From Leptospira jelokensis (GTDB lineage Bacteria; Spirochaetota; Leptospiria; Leptospirales; Leptospiraceae), in contig NZ_RQGH01000011.1 in the NCBI RefSeq assembly GCF_004769635.1, forward strand, positions 333,501 through 397,500: DNA of 64,000 nucleotides, read 5' to 3'. The position numbers were made by a program, and so were the translations under genes. Shown one piece after another: positions 9,704-19,831 of this stretch (its first letter is position 1; every line of letters begins with the position of its first letter). The notes below the pieces were generated by a model. It had not been told where the DNA came from and did no database searches. It saw only the letters and a program-made list of their open reading frames with translations.

Positions 9704-10535
9704 AATCTAAAAATCCCTCCCATTCATAATAGTGGACGATGAGTTTGAAAAAAAAAGTAAAAAAGATTCCGATTGAAAAATAGAGCCCCATCGGGACTTT
9801 TTTTCCTTTGAGAGATTCCCCTTGTTTCCGGAGTAAAAAACTAAAACCAACGGCAAGTAAATAAGAGGAATTGAAATACACCATCCAAAATGGATTTCCA
9901 GCAATGGCTGCGAAAGTAGGAGAGAAGAGGACGTCACCAAGACCTGTCCCCCCACGAAACAAAAAGTAAATGGAAAGATAGAAGACTAAAAAACCCAAAT
10001 ACACATAGAGGTGGATGAGGCCAATGGATTCTTCAAATAAAAAATAATTGGATAAAAACCCAAATCCAAGGAGGAAGGGTAGGTTTTCATAATCCAAGGA
10101 AAGTTTTTTTGCATCGGTAAACATTGCAATGAGAAGGTGGCCAAAGAAAAACAAGAGGCAAAATGTCCCAGGCAGTGATTCCGAAATAAAAAAAACGAAG
10201 ATGGCAATGAGTCCAAATAAAAATTCTGTCAATGGATACAACTTTGGAATCTCCACTCTACATTGGTTACACTTTCCTTTAGTGAGAAACCAACCGAAAA
10301 TAGGAACTAAATGTTGTTTTGTGATCGCAGTTTGGCAACTTGGGCAGTGGCTCGGTTTGGAAAAAATAACCTTCCATCGTTTTAACCCTTGGAATTCTTT
10401 ACGGCCTCTCTCGTAACAGTAAAACAAAATCCTATCGCCAAGTGTGGTATAAAAACTAGCAAGGCTTGCTCCAAAAAAAAATAGAATTCCATAGGCCGAA
10501 AGGCTCCAGAGGGATAACCAATTCGTTTCGTCCAT
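9687..10535 (-). CDS. Prepilin leader peptidase / N-methyltransferase (A24 family)
   Basis: A polytopic membrane aspartic protease that trims type IV pilin or type II secretion pseudopilin leaders. The cytoplasmic loop has the four-cysteine zinc motif (Cys 64, 67, 89, 92). The two catalytic aspartates are Asp141 (TDAKKL) and the GLGD motif at about 198-201. The 282 residues have about seven hydrophobic segments. The first aspartate lacks the usual IPD-type downstream sequence but shows NLP in the same place. No pilus genes are adjacent. Confidence 0.9.
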   Translation of the reverse strand: MDETNWLSLWSLSAYGILFFFGASLASFYTTLGDRILFYCYERGRKEFQGLKRWKVIFSKPSHCPSCQTAITKQHLVPIFGWFLTKGKCNQCRVEIPKLYPLTEFLFGLIAIFVFFISESLPGTFCLLFFFGHLLIAMFTDAKKLSLDYENLPFLLGFGFLSNYFLFEESIGLIHLYVYLGFLVFYLSIYFLFRGGTGLGDVLFSPTFAAIAGNPFWMVYFNSSYLLAVGFSFLLRKQGESLKGKKVPMGLYFSIGIFFTFFFKLIVHYYEWEGFLDYGNIE

Positions 10536-10570
10536 TCTCTCTTGTTATCTACCTAAACAGTTTTCCATTG

Positions 10571-11683
10571 TTAGTTTTGATTTGTTTCACTTTCTTTCGA
10601 AAGTTCCTGTAGGGCCTTCATCCCACGTTTCAGTGTTTCCCATTCGGTAGCAAATGAAAGCCTTACATAATTTTTTGCATCACAGAAGATAAACCCAGGG
10701 ACAAGAATAAGGTCTTTTTTTACCGCACGTTTGATGAATTCTTCATCCTCACAAGGGACTTGGAAAAACGCATAAAATGCTCCACCTGATTTTTGGATGG
10801 GGTAGTAGTCTTTTAAAGATTCATATACAAAATCCCGTTTTTCTTTGTAGTCCTGGATGTATGCAGTCATATCTGTTTTTAAAGCTTCGATTCCTGCCCA
10901 TTGTGTGATGGATGGTGCACAAACAACAGTATACTGCTGTAAGGTGGTGAGTGCTTTGATGACTTTGTCTTCGGCAAGGATAGTGGCAAGCCTAAGGCCT
11001 GTCATATTATAGGTTTTCGAAAAACCAGTCAGTGTGATCGTTTTTTCATATTCACTCCCAATGGAAAAAAACTTTCCATCATAATCGAAGAGTTCATAAA
11101 TTTCATCACTGATGAGGTAGGCTCCTGTGTTTTCTGCGAAATTGGCAAGGGCACGCAGTTGTTCTTTTGATAAAACCTTTCCTGTAGGGTTCGAAGGATT
11201 GGAAAAAATGATAAGTTTGAATTTTTTATGTTTCAATGTTTCCAAATCTTTGGCTTCAAAGTTTTCGGAAAGGGGAACCACTTTCCCTCCATAAAACTTT
11301 AACATGGCAGGGTACATCAAAAAATAAGGAGAGATAACAAGGCATTCGTCACCTTCATTCACAAGGGCATTAAACAGTAAAAAAAGAGCGGAAGAAATCC
11401 CAGAAGTCACAAGGATTCTGTCTTCATGGGCATACTGCATATGGTTTTGGGTTCTGTACTTTTCTGCCATTGCCGATTTTAATTCAGGAATCCCTGCCGT
11501 GAGTGTGTAAGAAGTTTTGCCTTCGATGGCTGCCCTATTCATCGCTTCAATGATGTTAGGTGGGCAAGGGAAGTGGGGTTGGCCGATACTCAAATTGATT
11601 GGGTTTTGGATGCTACGTGCAAGTTCAAAGGCTTTTCGGATGGGAGAGGAGTCGATCCCACTCATTCTATTGGCAAATTCCAT
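10571..11683 (-). CDS. PLP-dependent aminotransferase, class I/II
   Basis: An aspartate-type fold I aminotransferase of about 370 residues. Visible motifs are SIGQPHFPCP near the start, SNPSNPTGKVLS (cofactor contact), YLISDEIYELFDYD, the PLP lysine in GFSKTYNMTGLR, and YVRLSFATEWE with the carboxylate-binding arginine. The substrate cannot be told from sequence. The frame also opens at a TTG at 11719, but ATG 11683 gives the usual start and neither has a strong ribosome site. It is divergent from the AAA operon with about 60 bases between starts. Confidence 0.88.
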   Translation of the reverse strand: MEFANRMSGIDSSPIRKAFELARSIQNPINLSIGQPHFPCPPNIIEAMNRAAIEGKTSYTLTAGIPELKSAMAEKYRTQNHMQYAHEDRILVTSGISSALFLLFNALVNEGDECLVISPYFLMYPAMLKFYGGKVVPLSENFEAKDLETLKHKKFKLIIFSNPSNPTGKVLSKEQLRALANFAENTGAYLISDEIYELFDYDGKFFSIGSEYEKTITLTGFSKTYNMTGLRLATILAEDKVIKALTTLQQYTVVCAPSITQWAGIEALKTDMTAYIQDYKEKRDFVYESLKDYYPIQKSGGAFYAFFQVPCEDEEFIKRAVKKDLILVPGFIFCDAKNYVRLSFATEWETLKRGMKALQELSKESETNQN

Positions 11684-11743
11684 GGAATCATCATGGTTTT
11701 TGGGGCAGGTACGGGTCAATAGAATTTGGTTTACAACCTACAA

Positions 11744-14700
11744 ATGAGTAGAAATCTGAAGGATATGGAATTTGTAACCATCGCCGGCGTGAAAGTGCCT
11801 GTCCTTCCGCATTCAGAAAAATTTCCCGTTTTCCCATCGAGCCTTGTTGAGACTGACTCGGTGAAAAACACCTTACAAAAAATCCTCTACCCGATGCTCG
11901 AAGGGATGCCTGTCCTCCTCGTGGGTGATGCGGGTGTCGGAAAAAACGCTCTTATTTATTATATCAATTCTCTACGAAAACAACCTACCCTTCGGTTCAG
12001 TTTTAATGAAGACACTCTCCCTGAAGATTTGATTGGATCGTACCGCATCTTACTCGATGGGAAAGGATTCACTTGGTCGAATGGCCCACTCACGAATGCT
12101 TTGTCAGAGGGACTTAGTTTTGTTGCCGATGAAATGAACCTTTGTGCACCAAATATCATCAAACGATTTTCTTCTGTTTACGAATCCAATTACCTCGACC
12201 TTTTGGAAGGAAGTGGGGAACGAGTGAAAGGGAAAACTGGATTTTGGTTCATCGGAACCCAAAACCCAAGTGAAGGGTTTGAAGGTCGTAAACCTTTGCC
12301 GTTCGATATCACCAAACATTTTGCTGTTGTTTATGTGGATCCGTATTCACCTGATGAGATGTTTTTTATCTTAAAAAAACTATATCCAATGCTTTCGGAA
12401 GAAGTGTTACAACAAATCATCTGCATCAGTTTAGAATCCGAAAAACGAATTAAGTCAGGTGAGATTGGAAAAGGGGATTTAGAAAAATACCATTTTAATT
12501 TGCGAACCCTTCAAAAGTATTGTAATCGTTTGGTATTGTTTGGTGCAAAAGACAAAACGGTTTCGGTAAGAGAAGCTTTGTATCTCTTTGAGGAGCCATT
12601 CCGCAAAAAAGAAGACAAAGAAAAACAACGAGAGCTCATTGAATCAGAGTTTGGTGGTGCAGTCAAACTGGTTCCGACCAAAGGGTATGTCCAAAGTTCT
12701 ACCATTTTCTGGAATGACAAAGAAATCAAAACTTGGGACGAGAAAAAAACGATTTCCCTGCTTTCCCAATACCCAACCCCAGAACCTATCCTACATTTTC
12801 TCGACCAAGTCTTCACTGCCATCCAAGCCAAAGAAAATATCCTCATCGAATACAGAGAAGACCAAGACCCCCAAGAATTTTTACCTCTTTTTACGGAACT
12901 CACAGGGATAACAATTGAATCTGTGATGTTATCCAAAGGGATGCACACATCGGATGTGGTGGGTGCCTTAAAACCAACAGAAGAAGGGAATATCGAAAGT
13001 GTTACTTGGGTTGACGGCCCACTCACACGTGCGATCCGCAAAGGGAATATCATCCTCATTTCAGGGCTTGAATCGGCTGGTGCGGAACTTGTTGAAAAGA
13101 TGAATATGTTAACAGACGATGCTCGTTCCCTCACTCTCCCGCCAGAGTCAGGGGAATACCTTCCGATCAAACTCACTGATACTTCTGTTGTGTTTGGTAT
13201 GAAGTCGTTTCGTGCATCCAAGTCAGTGACTACGATCTCTCGTGCCTTCCGTAACCGTTTTACACCGATTTTATTTCCAGAACTCGAAGATGTAAAAGTG
13301 TTAGAAGAGATTTTAGAATTCTTTTTGCCAGAAGGAGTTTTACCTCGTTCCCTTGCACGTTTTCATCTCAAGGCGAAGGAACTTTCGGAAAAACGTACGA
13401 TTGGTTCGGCAAACCTGATGCCATACCGTTTTGGGATCGCTAACCTTCTCAAGTGGAAAAACCATATCTACCGTTACAACCAAACAGACGTAAAAGACAT
13501 TGCCATCCGTGGGGGAAAGATTTATTATACAAACCAAATCGCAGACCCCAAAGAAAGAAAGGAATTAGAACGCCTGTTAGAAGGTTACTTATCTGGTGTG
13601 GAAGTGGTCTCAACACTCTTCGAGGAAATCGAAGAGAAAAAAAAAACATTTACCACTGAGTCAGGATTAAATCGTAAAAATTGGTGGGACCCAGATCTCC
13701 ATAAACGGGACCCACTCACCGGTGTTGCCAAAAAATTAAACTCTGGTGAAGAAACAAGGCGTGGGATTGAAATCAATACTCCCGAAACTGGTGGAGGAAC
13801 CAAAGAAGGTCCTGATGCTTGGTATGGGCAAGACACCCAAGGGAACCAAGGCCAAGGGGAACCCCAAGGTGGAGGTGGCGCTTGGGGCTACCGAACCGAA
13901 GAACTCTACAAACAATTCCTAAAAAAACGCCGTCTGCTTTGGGACTATTCCATCATGGTAGGACTCACTGAATTTAAATCCGTGTTTGGAAAAGAACTGG
14001 AAGAAGTGGAACTGAACTTAGAACAACTCTTTGATCCTGAAATTGACATCCACCGGATGTACAAAAACGAAGGCTCTAGGGTGGATGCACGGAAATACAT
14101 CTCTTACAAAAGTGGAAGGGGTGATACCAAAATTTTTGATAAAACGACGATCGAAAAAAATGATGAAAAACTGAAAGGGGTTGAGGTCACATTCCTTGTT
14201 TCAAAATGCAGAAGGATCTTTAACTTTGAATATTCGATTGCGATGTTGTCCGCTCTCCTTGTGAGTTTGCACATCCTAAACGAACATGATATCAAAACAA
14301 GTGTTCATACGTTTTGTGATATCAAAAATTCAAAAGACACAGTTGACATCTTCCATCTCAAATCTGCGGAAGAGGACTACACGGCCGAGAAGGAAGAAGA
14401 GGTATTTAACGCACTTTGTAAAAATTGGCAAGGGGATAGCATCCCTGAATACCAAGTCCTTTCCAATTGTGAGCGTTACTTTTCCCCTGACGCCCAAACG
14501 AAAATCATCGTCATCCTCTCGGACTTCCGAGGCCAGAGGGCAAAAACCTATATCGAAGATGAACTTGCTTCTTTTGATACAAGAAAGATGAAAGAAGCTG
14601 TACTGAAAAACGAAGAGAAAAATTATGTATTTTTAGGGGTGGGACTTGGTTCGCGTTACATTGCCGAACATGTTTTCCACGATTCACTCCAAATCACGGC

Positions 14701-14782
14701 TGATAATTTTTATTCGATGCCGAATTTGATTGGGGCAGAAATTGCAAGACTCGTGCAAATCCACCATTCCTTAAGACAGTAA
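11744..14782 (+). CDS. Midasin-like protein: two AAA modules plus C-terminal VWA-like domain
   Basis: A 1012-residue protein of dynein/midasin-type (AAA_5, MoxR-like) ATPases. The first AAA module has Walker A GDAGVGKN (61-68, Asn in place of Ser/Thr), Walker B VADEMN (127-132) and sensor GTQNPSEG (171-178). A second module (about 350-560) keeps the fold ([22 protein letters not shown] arginine pair) but lacks Walker A and B. A charged Gly/Gln-rich linker (about 670-710) leads to a VWA-like domain from about 810. There the metal site DxSxS is replaced by VSKCR, while ILSDFRGQ keeps the later strand. Start chosen at ATG 11744; TTG 11726 is also open. smpB follows after 5 bases. Confidence 0.85.
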   Translation: MSRNLKDMEFVTIAGVKVPVLPHSEKFPVFPSSLVETDSVKNTLQKILYPMLEGMPVLLVGDAGVGKNALIYYINSLRKQPTLRFSFNEDTLPEDLIGSYRILLDGKGFTWSNGPLTNALSEGLSFVADEMNLCAPNIIKRFSSVYESNYLDLLEGSGERVKGKTGFWFIGTQNPSEGFEGRKPLPFDITKHFAVVYVDPYSPDEMFFILKKLYPMLSEEVLQQIICISLESEKRIKSGEIGKGDLEKYHFNLRTLQKYCNRLVLFGAKDKTVSVREALYLFEEPFRKKEDKEKQRELIESEFGGAVKLVPTKGYVQSSTIFWNDKEIKTWDEKKTISLLSQYPTPEPILHFLDQVFTAIQAKENILIEYREDQDPQEFLPLFTELTGITIESVMLSKGMHTSDVVGALKPTEEGNIESVTWVDGPLTRAIRKGNIILISGLESAGAELVEKMNMLTDDARSLTLPPESGEYLPIKLTDTSVVFGMKSFRASKSVTTISRAFRNRFTPILFPELEDVKVLEEILEFFLPEGVLPRSLARFHLKAKELSEKRTIGSANLMPYRFGIANLLKWKNHIYRYNQTDVKDIAIRGGKIYYTNQIADPKERKELERLLEGYLSGVEVVSTLFEEIEEKKKTFTTESGLNRKNWWDPDLHKRDPLTGVAKKLNSGEETRRGIEINTPETGGGTKEGPDAWYGQDTQGNQGQGEPQGGGGAWGYRTEELYKQFLKKRRLLWDYSIMVGLTEFKSVFGKELEEVELNLEQLFDPEIDIHRMYKNEGSRVDARKYISYKSGRGDTKIFDKTTIEKNDEKLKGVEVTFLVSKCRRIFNFEYSIAMLSALLVSLHILNEHDIKTSVHTFCDIKNSKDTVDIFHLKSAEEDYTAEKEEEVFNALCKNWQGDSIPEYQVLSNCERYFSPDAQTKIIVILSDFRGQRAKTYIEDELASFDTRKMKEAVLKNEEKNYVFLGVGLGSRYIAEHVFHDSLQITADNFYSMPNLIGAEIARLVQIHHSLRQ

Positions 14783-14787
14783 CCAAG

Positions 14788-15276
14788 ATGGGCAAAACAA
14801 AAAAAGACGATAAACCACGAGGAACGGATCCTTTAATCAATAAAAAGGCAAAGTTCAATTTCGAACTACTGGATTCGTTTGAAGCGGGGGTTGTACTCAC
14901 AGGTTCTGAGGTGAAATCCCTACGAGAAAAAAAAGGAAACCTGACTGATTGTTTTGCGAAAGTGAGAAATGGGGAAGTATTTTTGGAAAATTTCCAAATC
15001 CCTCCATACAAGAACGGGGGTTATGCGAACCATCCTGAAATTCGCCCAAGGAAACTCCTACTCAAAGCCAAAGAAATTGAAAAAATAGATCGTTCCATCA
15101 AAGAGAAAGGGCTTGTGCTTGTTGCCACTCGTTGTTTCTTTAAGAACAATCGTTTGGTGAAGATTGATGTCGCCTTAGCCAAACCAAAAAAATTATACGA
15201 CAAACGAGATGATATCCAAAAGAAGGAAGCCAAAATCGATATGGAAAGAGCCATGAAGGAACACTTACGCAAATGA
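14788..15276 (+). CDS. smpB: SsrA-binding protein SmpB
   Basis: SmpB binds tmRNA and delivers it to stalled ribosomes. The 162 residues have the family core: [54 protein letters not shown], and the basic C-terminal tail ([15 protein letters not shown]) that enters the decoding centre. It lies between the midasin-like ATPase and der, and its TGA overlaps the der ATG (ATGA). The tmRNA gene itself was not found in this window. Confidence 0.97.
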   Translation: MGKTKKDDKPRGTDPLINKKAKFNFELLDSFEAGVVLTGSEVKSLREKKGNLTDCFAKVRNGEVFLENFQIPPYKNGGYANHPEIRPRKLLLKAKEIEKIDRSIKEKGLVLVATRCFFKNNRLVKIDVALAKPKKLYDKRDDIQKKEAKIDMERAMKEHLRK

Positions 15277-16625
15277 AGGGACTTCCAGTGGTCACCATTG
15301 TTGGTAGACAAAATGTGGGGAAATCCACATTATTTAACGCCATTCTCCGGGCACAAAGTGCCATTACAGAAAACACAGCGGGTGTGACCCGGGATGTGTT
15401 ACAAAAAACAGTAGAACGAGCTGAATTCAAAATACCGTTCACTTTGTCCGACACTCCAGGTCTTGACATTGAAAACATAGACGAAATTTCAAAGGAAATC
15501 ATTGAGATTGCCTTTGAACACCTACGCCATTCGGATCTGATCTTACATGTGATTGATCATAAAGACTTACGAAAGTATGATCACAAACTCATTGATCTTT
15601 TTAAAAAAGATGAAGTCCTAAAAGAAAAAAATGTCCTCACGCTCATCAACAAAGTGGATACAGAACAAGATGAGTATGATTTAGAACCTTTTTATAAATT
15701 GGGGTTAAACGAACTGCTTCCCATCTCGGCACTTGGCCGTAGGAATTTTGACCTGCTCTACCAAAAGATCAACTTTTTCTTACCCGATAGAATCAAAACC
15801 CAAGAGGATCCGTATTGTAAAATTGCCATCATTGGTAAACCTAACTCTGGTAAGTCGTCGCTTCTGAATACTTTCCTTGGTTACAAACGTGCGGTGGTAA
15901 GTGATGTTCCTGGCACCACAAGGGATTCAGTATCGGATCAGTTTTACTTCCAAAACCATAAATTGGAAATCATCGATACAGCGGGGATCCGAAGGAAATC
16001 GAAAACAGGTGAGAGTTTGGAGTTTTATTCTTACAAACGAACCCTCCATAGTTTGGGTGAGGCAGACGTTGTGGTCCTACTTGTGGATGCCATGAAAGGG
16101 CTTGGAGAATTTGACAAAAAGATTTTTGGAGAAATCCAGGAACTGGGAAAACCCATGATTGTGGCGGTGAACAAATGGGATCTGGTTCCGGAAAAAGAAT
16201 CCAATTCCTGGAAGGACTACAAAGACCGCATGGAGGCAAAACTTTCCATCCTAAAAGAGCGGCCACTCCTTTCGCTTTCCGCCAAAGAGAAACTCCGCAC
16301 ACACAAACTCCTGGAATCTGTGGTTTCCCTCTTTGAAAAGTCCCAAAAAAAGCTAACGACCCGCCAATTAAATGACTGGTTAAGCAAGTGGGGGGGAAAA
16401 AATAAGGTACAGAAGGCATCGAACCGACCTCCGAAGGTGTATTACGCCACCCAGGTCTCGCAGATCCCTTTTAAAATATTGTTCTTCGTGAACGACACAA
16501 AACTCTTTCCCTCAAATATTTTGAGTTTCTACCGAAAGAGTATTGTAAAGGAATTTGGACTGGACGGCCTCGCCGTTGAGATCGAACTCCAGAACCGAAA
16601 CGAAGGAAAGGAGGGCAGGGAATGA
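15273..16625 (+). CDS. der: GTPase Der (EngA), 50S ribosome assembly
   Basis: Der is the only bacterial GTPase with two tandem G domains and acts in late 50S subunit assembly. The first G domain shows [18 protein letters not shown] and NKVD. The second shows [12 protein letters not shown] (about 188-199), [10 protein letters not shown] and NKWDLV. The C-terminal KH-like domain contains [11 protein letters not shown]. The length, 450 aa, is normal. It overlaps smpB upstream and plsY downstream, each by four bases. Confidence 0.97.
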   Translation: MKGLPVVTIVGRQNVGKSTLFNAILRAQSAITENTAGVTRDVLQKTVERAEFKIPFTLSDTPGLDIENIDEISKEIIEIAFEHLRHSDLILHVIDHKDLRKYDHKLIDLFKKDEVLKEKNVLTLINKVDTEQDEYDLEPFYKLGLNELLPISALGRRNFDLLYQKINFFLPDRIKTQEDPYCKIAIIGKPNSGKSSLLNTFLGYKRAVVSDVPGTTRDSVSDQFYFQNHKLEIIDTAGIRRKSKTGESLEFYSYKRTLHSLGEADVVVLLVDAMKGLGEFDKKIFGEIQELGKPMIVAVNKWDLVPEKESNSWKDYKDRMEAKLSILKERPLLSLSAKEKLRTHKLLESVVSLFEKSQKKLTTRQLNDWLSKWGGKNKVQKASNRPPKVYYATQVSQIPFKILFFVNDTKLFPSNILSFYRKSIVKEFGLDGLAVEIELQNRNEGKEGRE

Positions 16626-17242
16626 TTCTTGCCGCAATCCTATTCAGCTACCTTTTTGGTGGCATACCGGTGGGGTTCATCCTCGCCAAACAAGTGCGTG
16701 GGATCGACATCCGCGAATACGGAAGCCGTAATATCGGTGCCACAAACGTGGGACGAGTGATTGGTTGGAAGTATGGATTTGTAGCCCTTCTCCTCGATGC
16801 CCTTAAAGGTGCCATCCCTGTGATCTCTGCCTCCTACATTGATTCTCCTTATTCTCTCACCACAACGGAAATCCTACTTGGTTCGGTTGCCATCCTTGGG
16901 CATACCTTTACACCCTTCCTCCATTTCAAAGGGGGCAAAGGTGTGGCGACTGCCCTTGGCGTCTACATGACCCTTGTGCCCATTGTCACCGTTTGTGCGA
17001 TCGTGATCTTTTTTATCGTGTACAAAATCTCCGGATTTGTTTCCCTTGGGTCCATCCTTGCGACTCTTTCCATGCCTCTTTGGTACTTTGGATCTTCAAT
17101 CGTTTTACCAAGTGCCGATTACCAACCCATCATCTTTTTTGTGTTAGTTGCCACTTTTTTTCTCATCACCTATTCACATCGAGAAAACATCAAACGTCTC
17201 GTTTCAGGAAAAGAACTGAGAGCTTCCGAAAATGCAAAATGA
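16622..17242 (+). CDS. plsY: Acyl-phosphate:glycerol-3-phosphate acyltransferase PlsY
   Basis: An inner-membrane enzyme that makes lysophosphatidic acid from acyl phosphate and glycerol-3-phosphate. Its conserved loops are present: [12 protein letters not shown] (about 37-48) and [13 protein letters not shown] (about 100-112). The 206 residues form several hydrophobic segments and the C-terminus carries the HRENIKRL motif. The ATG overlaps the der stop (ATGA), so it belongs to the smpB-der operon. Confidence 0.95.
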   Translation: MILAAILFSYLFGGIPVGFILAKQVRGIDIREYGSRNIGATNVGRVIGWKYGFVALLLDALKGAIPVISASYIDSPYSLTTTEILLGSVAILGHTFTPFLHFKGGKGVATALGVYMTLVPIVTVCAIVIFFIVYKISGFVSLGSILATLSMPLWYFGSSIVLPSADYQPIIFFVLVATFFLITYSHRENIKRLVSGKELRASENAK

Positions 17243-17861
17243 AAAAGAATCCACACTCTCCCAAAAGGAAAAACTTTTTCTCATCACCAAATTTGTAGAA
17301 GACCATCCCGAAGCCGAGATCCAAGACTTTTATAAATGGTTGTATTATGGTGAGTTTGGAATGGAAGAATCCACCCTTATCATGACAGGGAAACTTTCGA
17401 TCCCTGAACTCCACTTAGTGCTTGGAGAAATCAAAAAAGAAGAAGAACAAAAGATCGAATCTGAGTTTGTTTGGGAACCTGTTGGCCTTGCGGCAAGGTA
17501 TGTGAAAGTGTATCTCACGAAATATTCCCATATGGACTGCCCAGTGAAACGGATTGTGAATTTACTAGAACGTTCTCCAGCGTTTCGCGGAGCAAGGATG
17601 AGTTTCAAACTGGATTGGAATTTATTAAAAGAAACAGTTTTGGAACTAAGGCCAGAGCTGACAAGGCGTGATTTTATCAACTTTGAAGAAAGGATCAATT
17701 TCCACCAATTGCCTGCATTGCCACATACGGAAGGTTATGCGGAAAAAAATCCCTTTGCCTACCGAGTGGTATCACAAAAATTATTTTTTGATTATTTTCC
17801 TGAATTTGAAGACAATTCGGTGTTTCACCCTTTTTCAGGGAATGAATCCATCATCGGGTAA
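17232..17861 (+). CDS. Conserved hypothetical protein, 209 aa
   Basis: I do not recognise the family. It is a soluble, mostly helical, acidic protein without signal peptide or membrane segment; the first 60 residues resemble a small helical domain (EIQDFYKWLYYGEFGMEEST). It overlaps plsY by 11 bases, so it is the last gene of the ATPase-smpB-der-plsY operon. Its 3' end overlaps the convergent Maf-like gene by 37 bases. Confidence 0.75.
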   Translation: MQNEKESTLSQKEKLFLITKFVEDHPEAEIQDFYKWLYYGEFGMEESTLIMTGKLSIPELHLVLGEIKKEEEQKIESEFVWEPVGLAARYVKVYLTKYSHMDCPVKRIVNLLERSPAFRGARMSFKLDWNLLKETVLELRPELTRRDFINFEERINFHQLPALPHTEGYAEKNPFAYRVVSQKLFFDYFPEFEDNSVFHPFSGNESIIG

Positions 17862-19753
17862 AGGCTACGTTTTAAGTAACGGATTTCCTTTCGGATGGAT
17901 TGGAGTAAAATTTGGTTTTTTCGAACTCTGTCTAAATCCTTATGGCGTAACAAATAAATTTCTGTTTTTCGGACAAGCCTTCGTAAATAGGATTCACTTT
18001 GCATCCAAAGCCAAATCTCAGAATCTTGGAACGAGAGAGGGTTTTCTTTCGTTTCCTCTTTCCCATCCATAATTCCCACTCCCTCAAAATCATTTAATTT
18101 TGATTCGATAAAGGAAAGGTCAGTTTTGATTTTCTGGAAGAGCCTTTCGCTTCCATTCTGTATGAGAAGGTCCAACTCGTCTTTCTTCCCAATTCCAAGA
18201 TTTCCCTTTTGTTTTTCGGTTTTGTTTTGATTTCTGTTTTCCCCTGACCAAATGGCTAACTCTCGCCAAGGGTAGTTGTGTTCCTTTACAGAATTTAACT
18301 TCTCTTTGGCGGCCGAAGGAGACAAAGAGGGGATACCATTGATTTCTGCTCCGTCTTCGTTCACATTCCACAAAAACATATTTTGTACACTGGTCGCCGA
18401 TTCTTCAAACCAGTGCCTGTACAAATCGAGAACATAATCGGTGAGGACTGTTTTGCCACTGGCAGAAGGAACAAAACGAGTTTCTCGTTTGCGAATGATC
18501 ACTTCATTGGTACGTTCGAGGCTATTCTTTCGGTTCACTAGGGTTAACCATTTTTCATTATGATGGGTACCTGTGGAATGGATCTCCCTGCCAGAATAGG
18601 CTAGGTCCTGGCCGAGGAAATAAACCGTACCAAATCCCATAAACCGTAACATATCAAAGGCAGTGGTTGCCACAGATCCCCCCGATTGGATGTCGCCTAC
18701 ATCAGGAAACACTTGTTCGGCGAGTTCCCCACCAGCAGTCACTTCTCGAACGAGTGAACCTTCTGCATCCACTTGGTATTTTGCTGTGACGGAGTGCACC
18801 ACAGATTGGAACATGGGTTCACGGAGGAGGGTGGGTGAACTCACGAGGTCAGCAAAGAGAGGGATATTTTCCAGGGACTCGCCCATAAAATGAAAAAAGG
18901 AATTGGTTTGGGCATCAAGAGTCACCACTCCATCCGCTCTGATCCCCGCTTTGATAAGAACTTTTAATGAAGTATCACAAGAAAAAACAAATACCTTGTC
19001 ACGAACTTCCTGTAACCAAGAAAGGTTTTTTCGTAAGCTAGGTCCAGCTGACACCAGTACGGCGGTAAGTCCTTGGAATTTGTCTCGTAAAAGAGAAATG
19101 GGCACCTTTACAGGTGGCTTTTTTTCCGCATGGACTAAGTTGAAGATACTATTTTTAATCCATAACCTTTCAAATTCAAACTTGGTGAGTAGGTCACTCA
19201 TCTTGGCTGAAAATACGTTTTGTGTTTTCTCTTCTAATTCTTTGTAGATCGGGTTTCTATTTGTATCTGTTGGGTTACGAATGACCTTAAGGCCACTCAC
19301 CCTTTCGATGGGAAGTGATTCTAGGTAATTAAAAAATAAAGGAAAAAAAAGTTCTCCACTAAAAAGATGGCGGCCAGGGATTTTTAAAATGGGTTTTAGA
19401 AACTGGTCCCACAAAACAGGGATTAGAGTTTCATCTTCTCCGATAAGGATGAGGATTTGCCCTGGAGCCAAAGCCTCACTCACGAGAGAGAGGAGGTGAG
19501 GGTTTCCAAGCCCGAGAAGGATTACAACATCAGTTGGTTTTAAAGAATAGGAATCTACGAGTCGCTGTCCTTGTGTTAGGGGGGAGAAAGAAGAAGAGAG
19601 TGGGTTTCCATCTAATGAGACATAATACTCCCCTGTTTTCTTGGCCGGTAACAACTCCCAACGATTTTCAGAGGAGAAGTTTTTGAAATAATTTTGTAAG
19701 TAGGGCTTCCGTTCAAAAATTTCACTGGAAATCGGATCGATCATTTGGGACAT
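17825..19753 (-). CDS. Motility-associated factor-like glycosyltransferase (DUF115/MptE-like fold)
   Basis: The 642-residue protein matches the Maf/DUF115 layout. The central domain begins with VLVSAGPSLRKNL (about 241-253), then FVFSCDTSLKVLIKAGIRAD and VVTLDAQ, and later GGSVATTAFDMLRFMG and YFLGQDLAYSGREIHS. In flagellated bacteria Maf proteins transfer nonulosonic acid sugars to flagellin; the archaeal relative MptE makes a pterin. Which applies here is not shown, and no flagellin or sugar genes are adjacent. The N-terminal 200 residues are poorly conserved. Confidence 0.78.
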   Translation of the reverse strand: MSQMIDPISSEIFERKPYLQNYFKNFSSENRWELLPAKKTGEYYVSLDGNPLSSSFSPLTQGQRLVDSYSLKPTDVVILLGLGNPHLLSLVSEALAPGQILILIGEDETLIPVLWDQFLKPILKIPGRHLFSGELFFPLFFNYLESLPIERVSGLKVIRNPTDTNRNPIYKELEEKTQNVFSAKMSDLLTKFEFERLWIKNSIFNLVHAEKKPPVKVPISLLRDKFQGLTAVLVSAGPSLRKNLSWLQEVRDKVFVFSCDTSLKVLIKAGIRADGVVTLDAQTNSFFHFMGESLENIPLFADLVSSPTLLREPMFQSVVHSVTAKYQVDAEGSLVREVTAGGELAEQVFPDVGDIQSGGSVATTAFDMLRFMGFGTVYFLGQDLAYSGREIHSTGTHHNEKWLTLVNRKNSLERTNEVIIRKRETRFVPSASGKTVLTDYVLDLYRHWFEESATSVQNMFLWNVNEDGAEINGIPSLSPSAAKEKLNSVKEHNYPWRELAIWSGENRNQNKTEKQKGNLGIGKKDELDLLIQNGSERLFQKIKTDLSFIESKLNDFEGVGIMDGKEETKENPLSFQDSEIWLWMQSESYLRRLVRKTEIYLLRHKDLDRVRKNQILLQSIRKEIRYLKRSLYPMMDSFPEKG

Positions 19754-19831
19754 AATACTATCTAAGGTTTTTTCTTATGTCTCTCAAGGACTGTCAACTG
19801 GGAAACAGGGAAATCAAACGGCAAAACAGAT

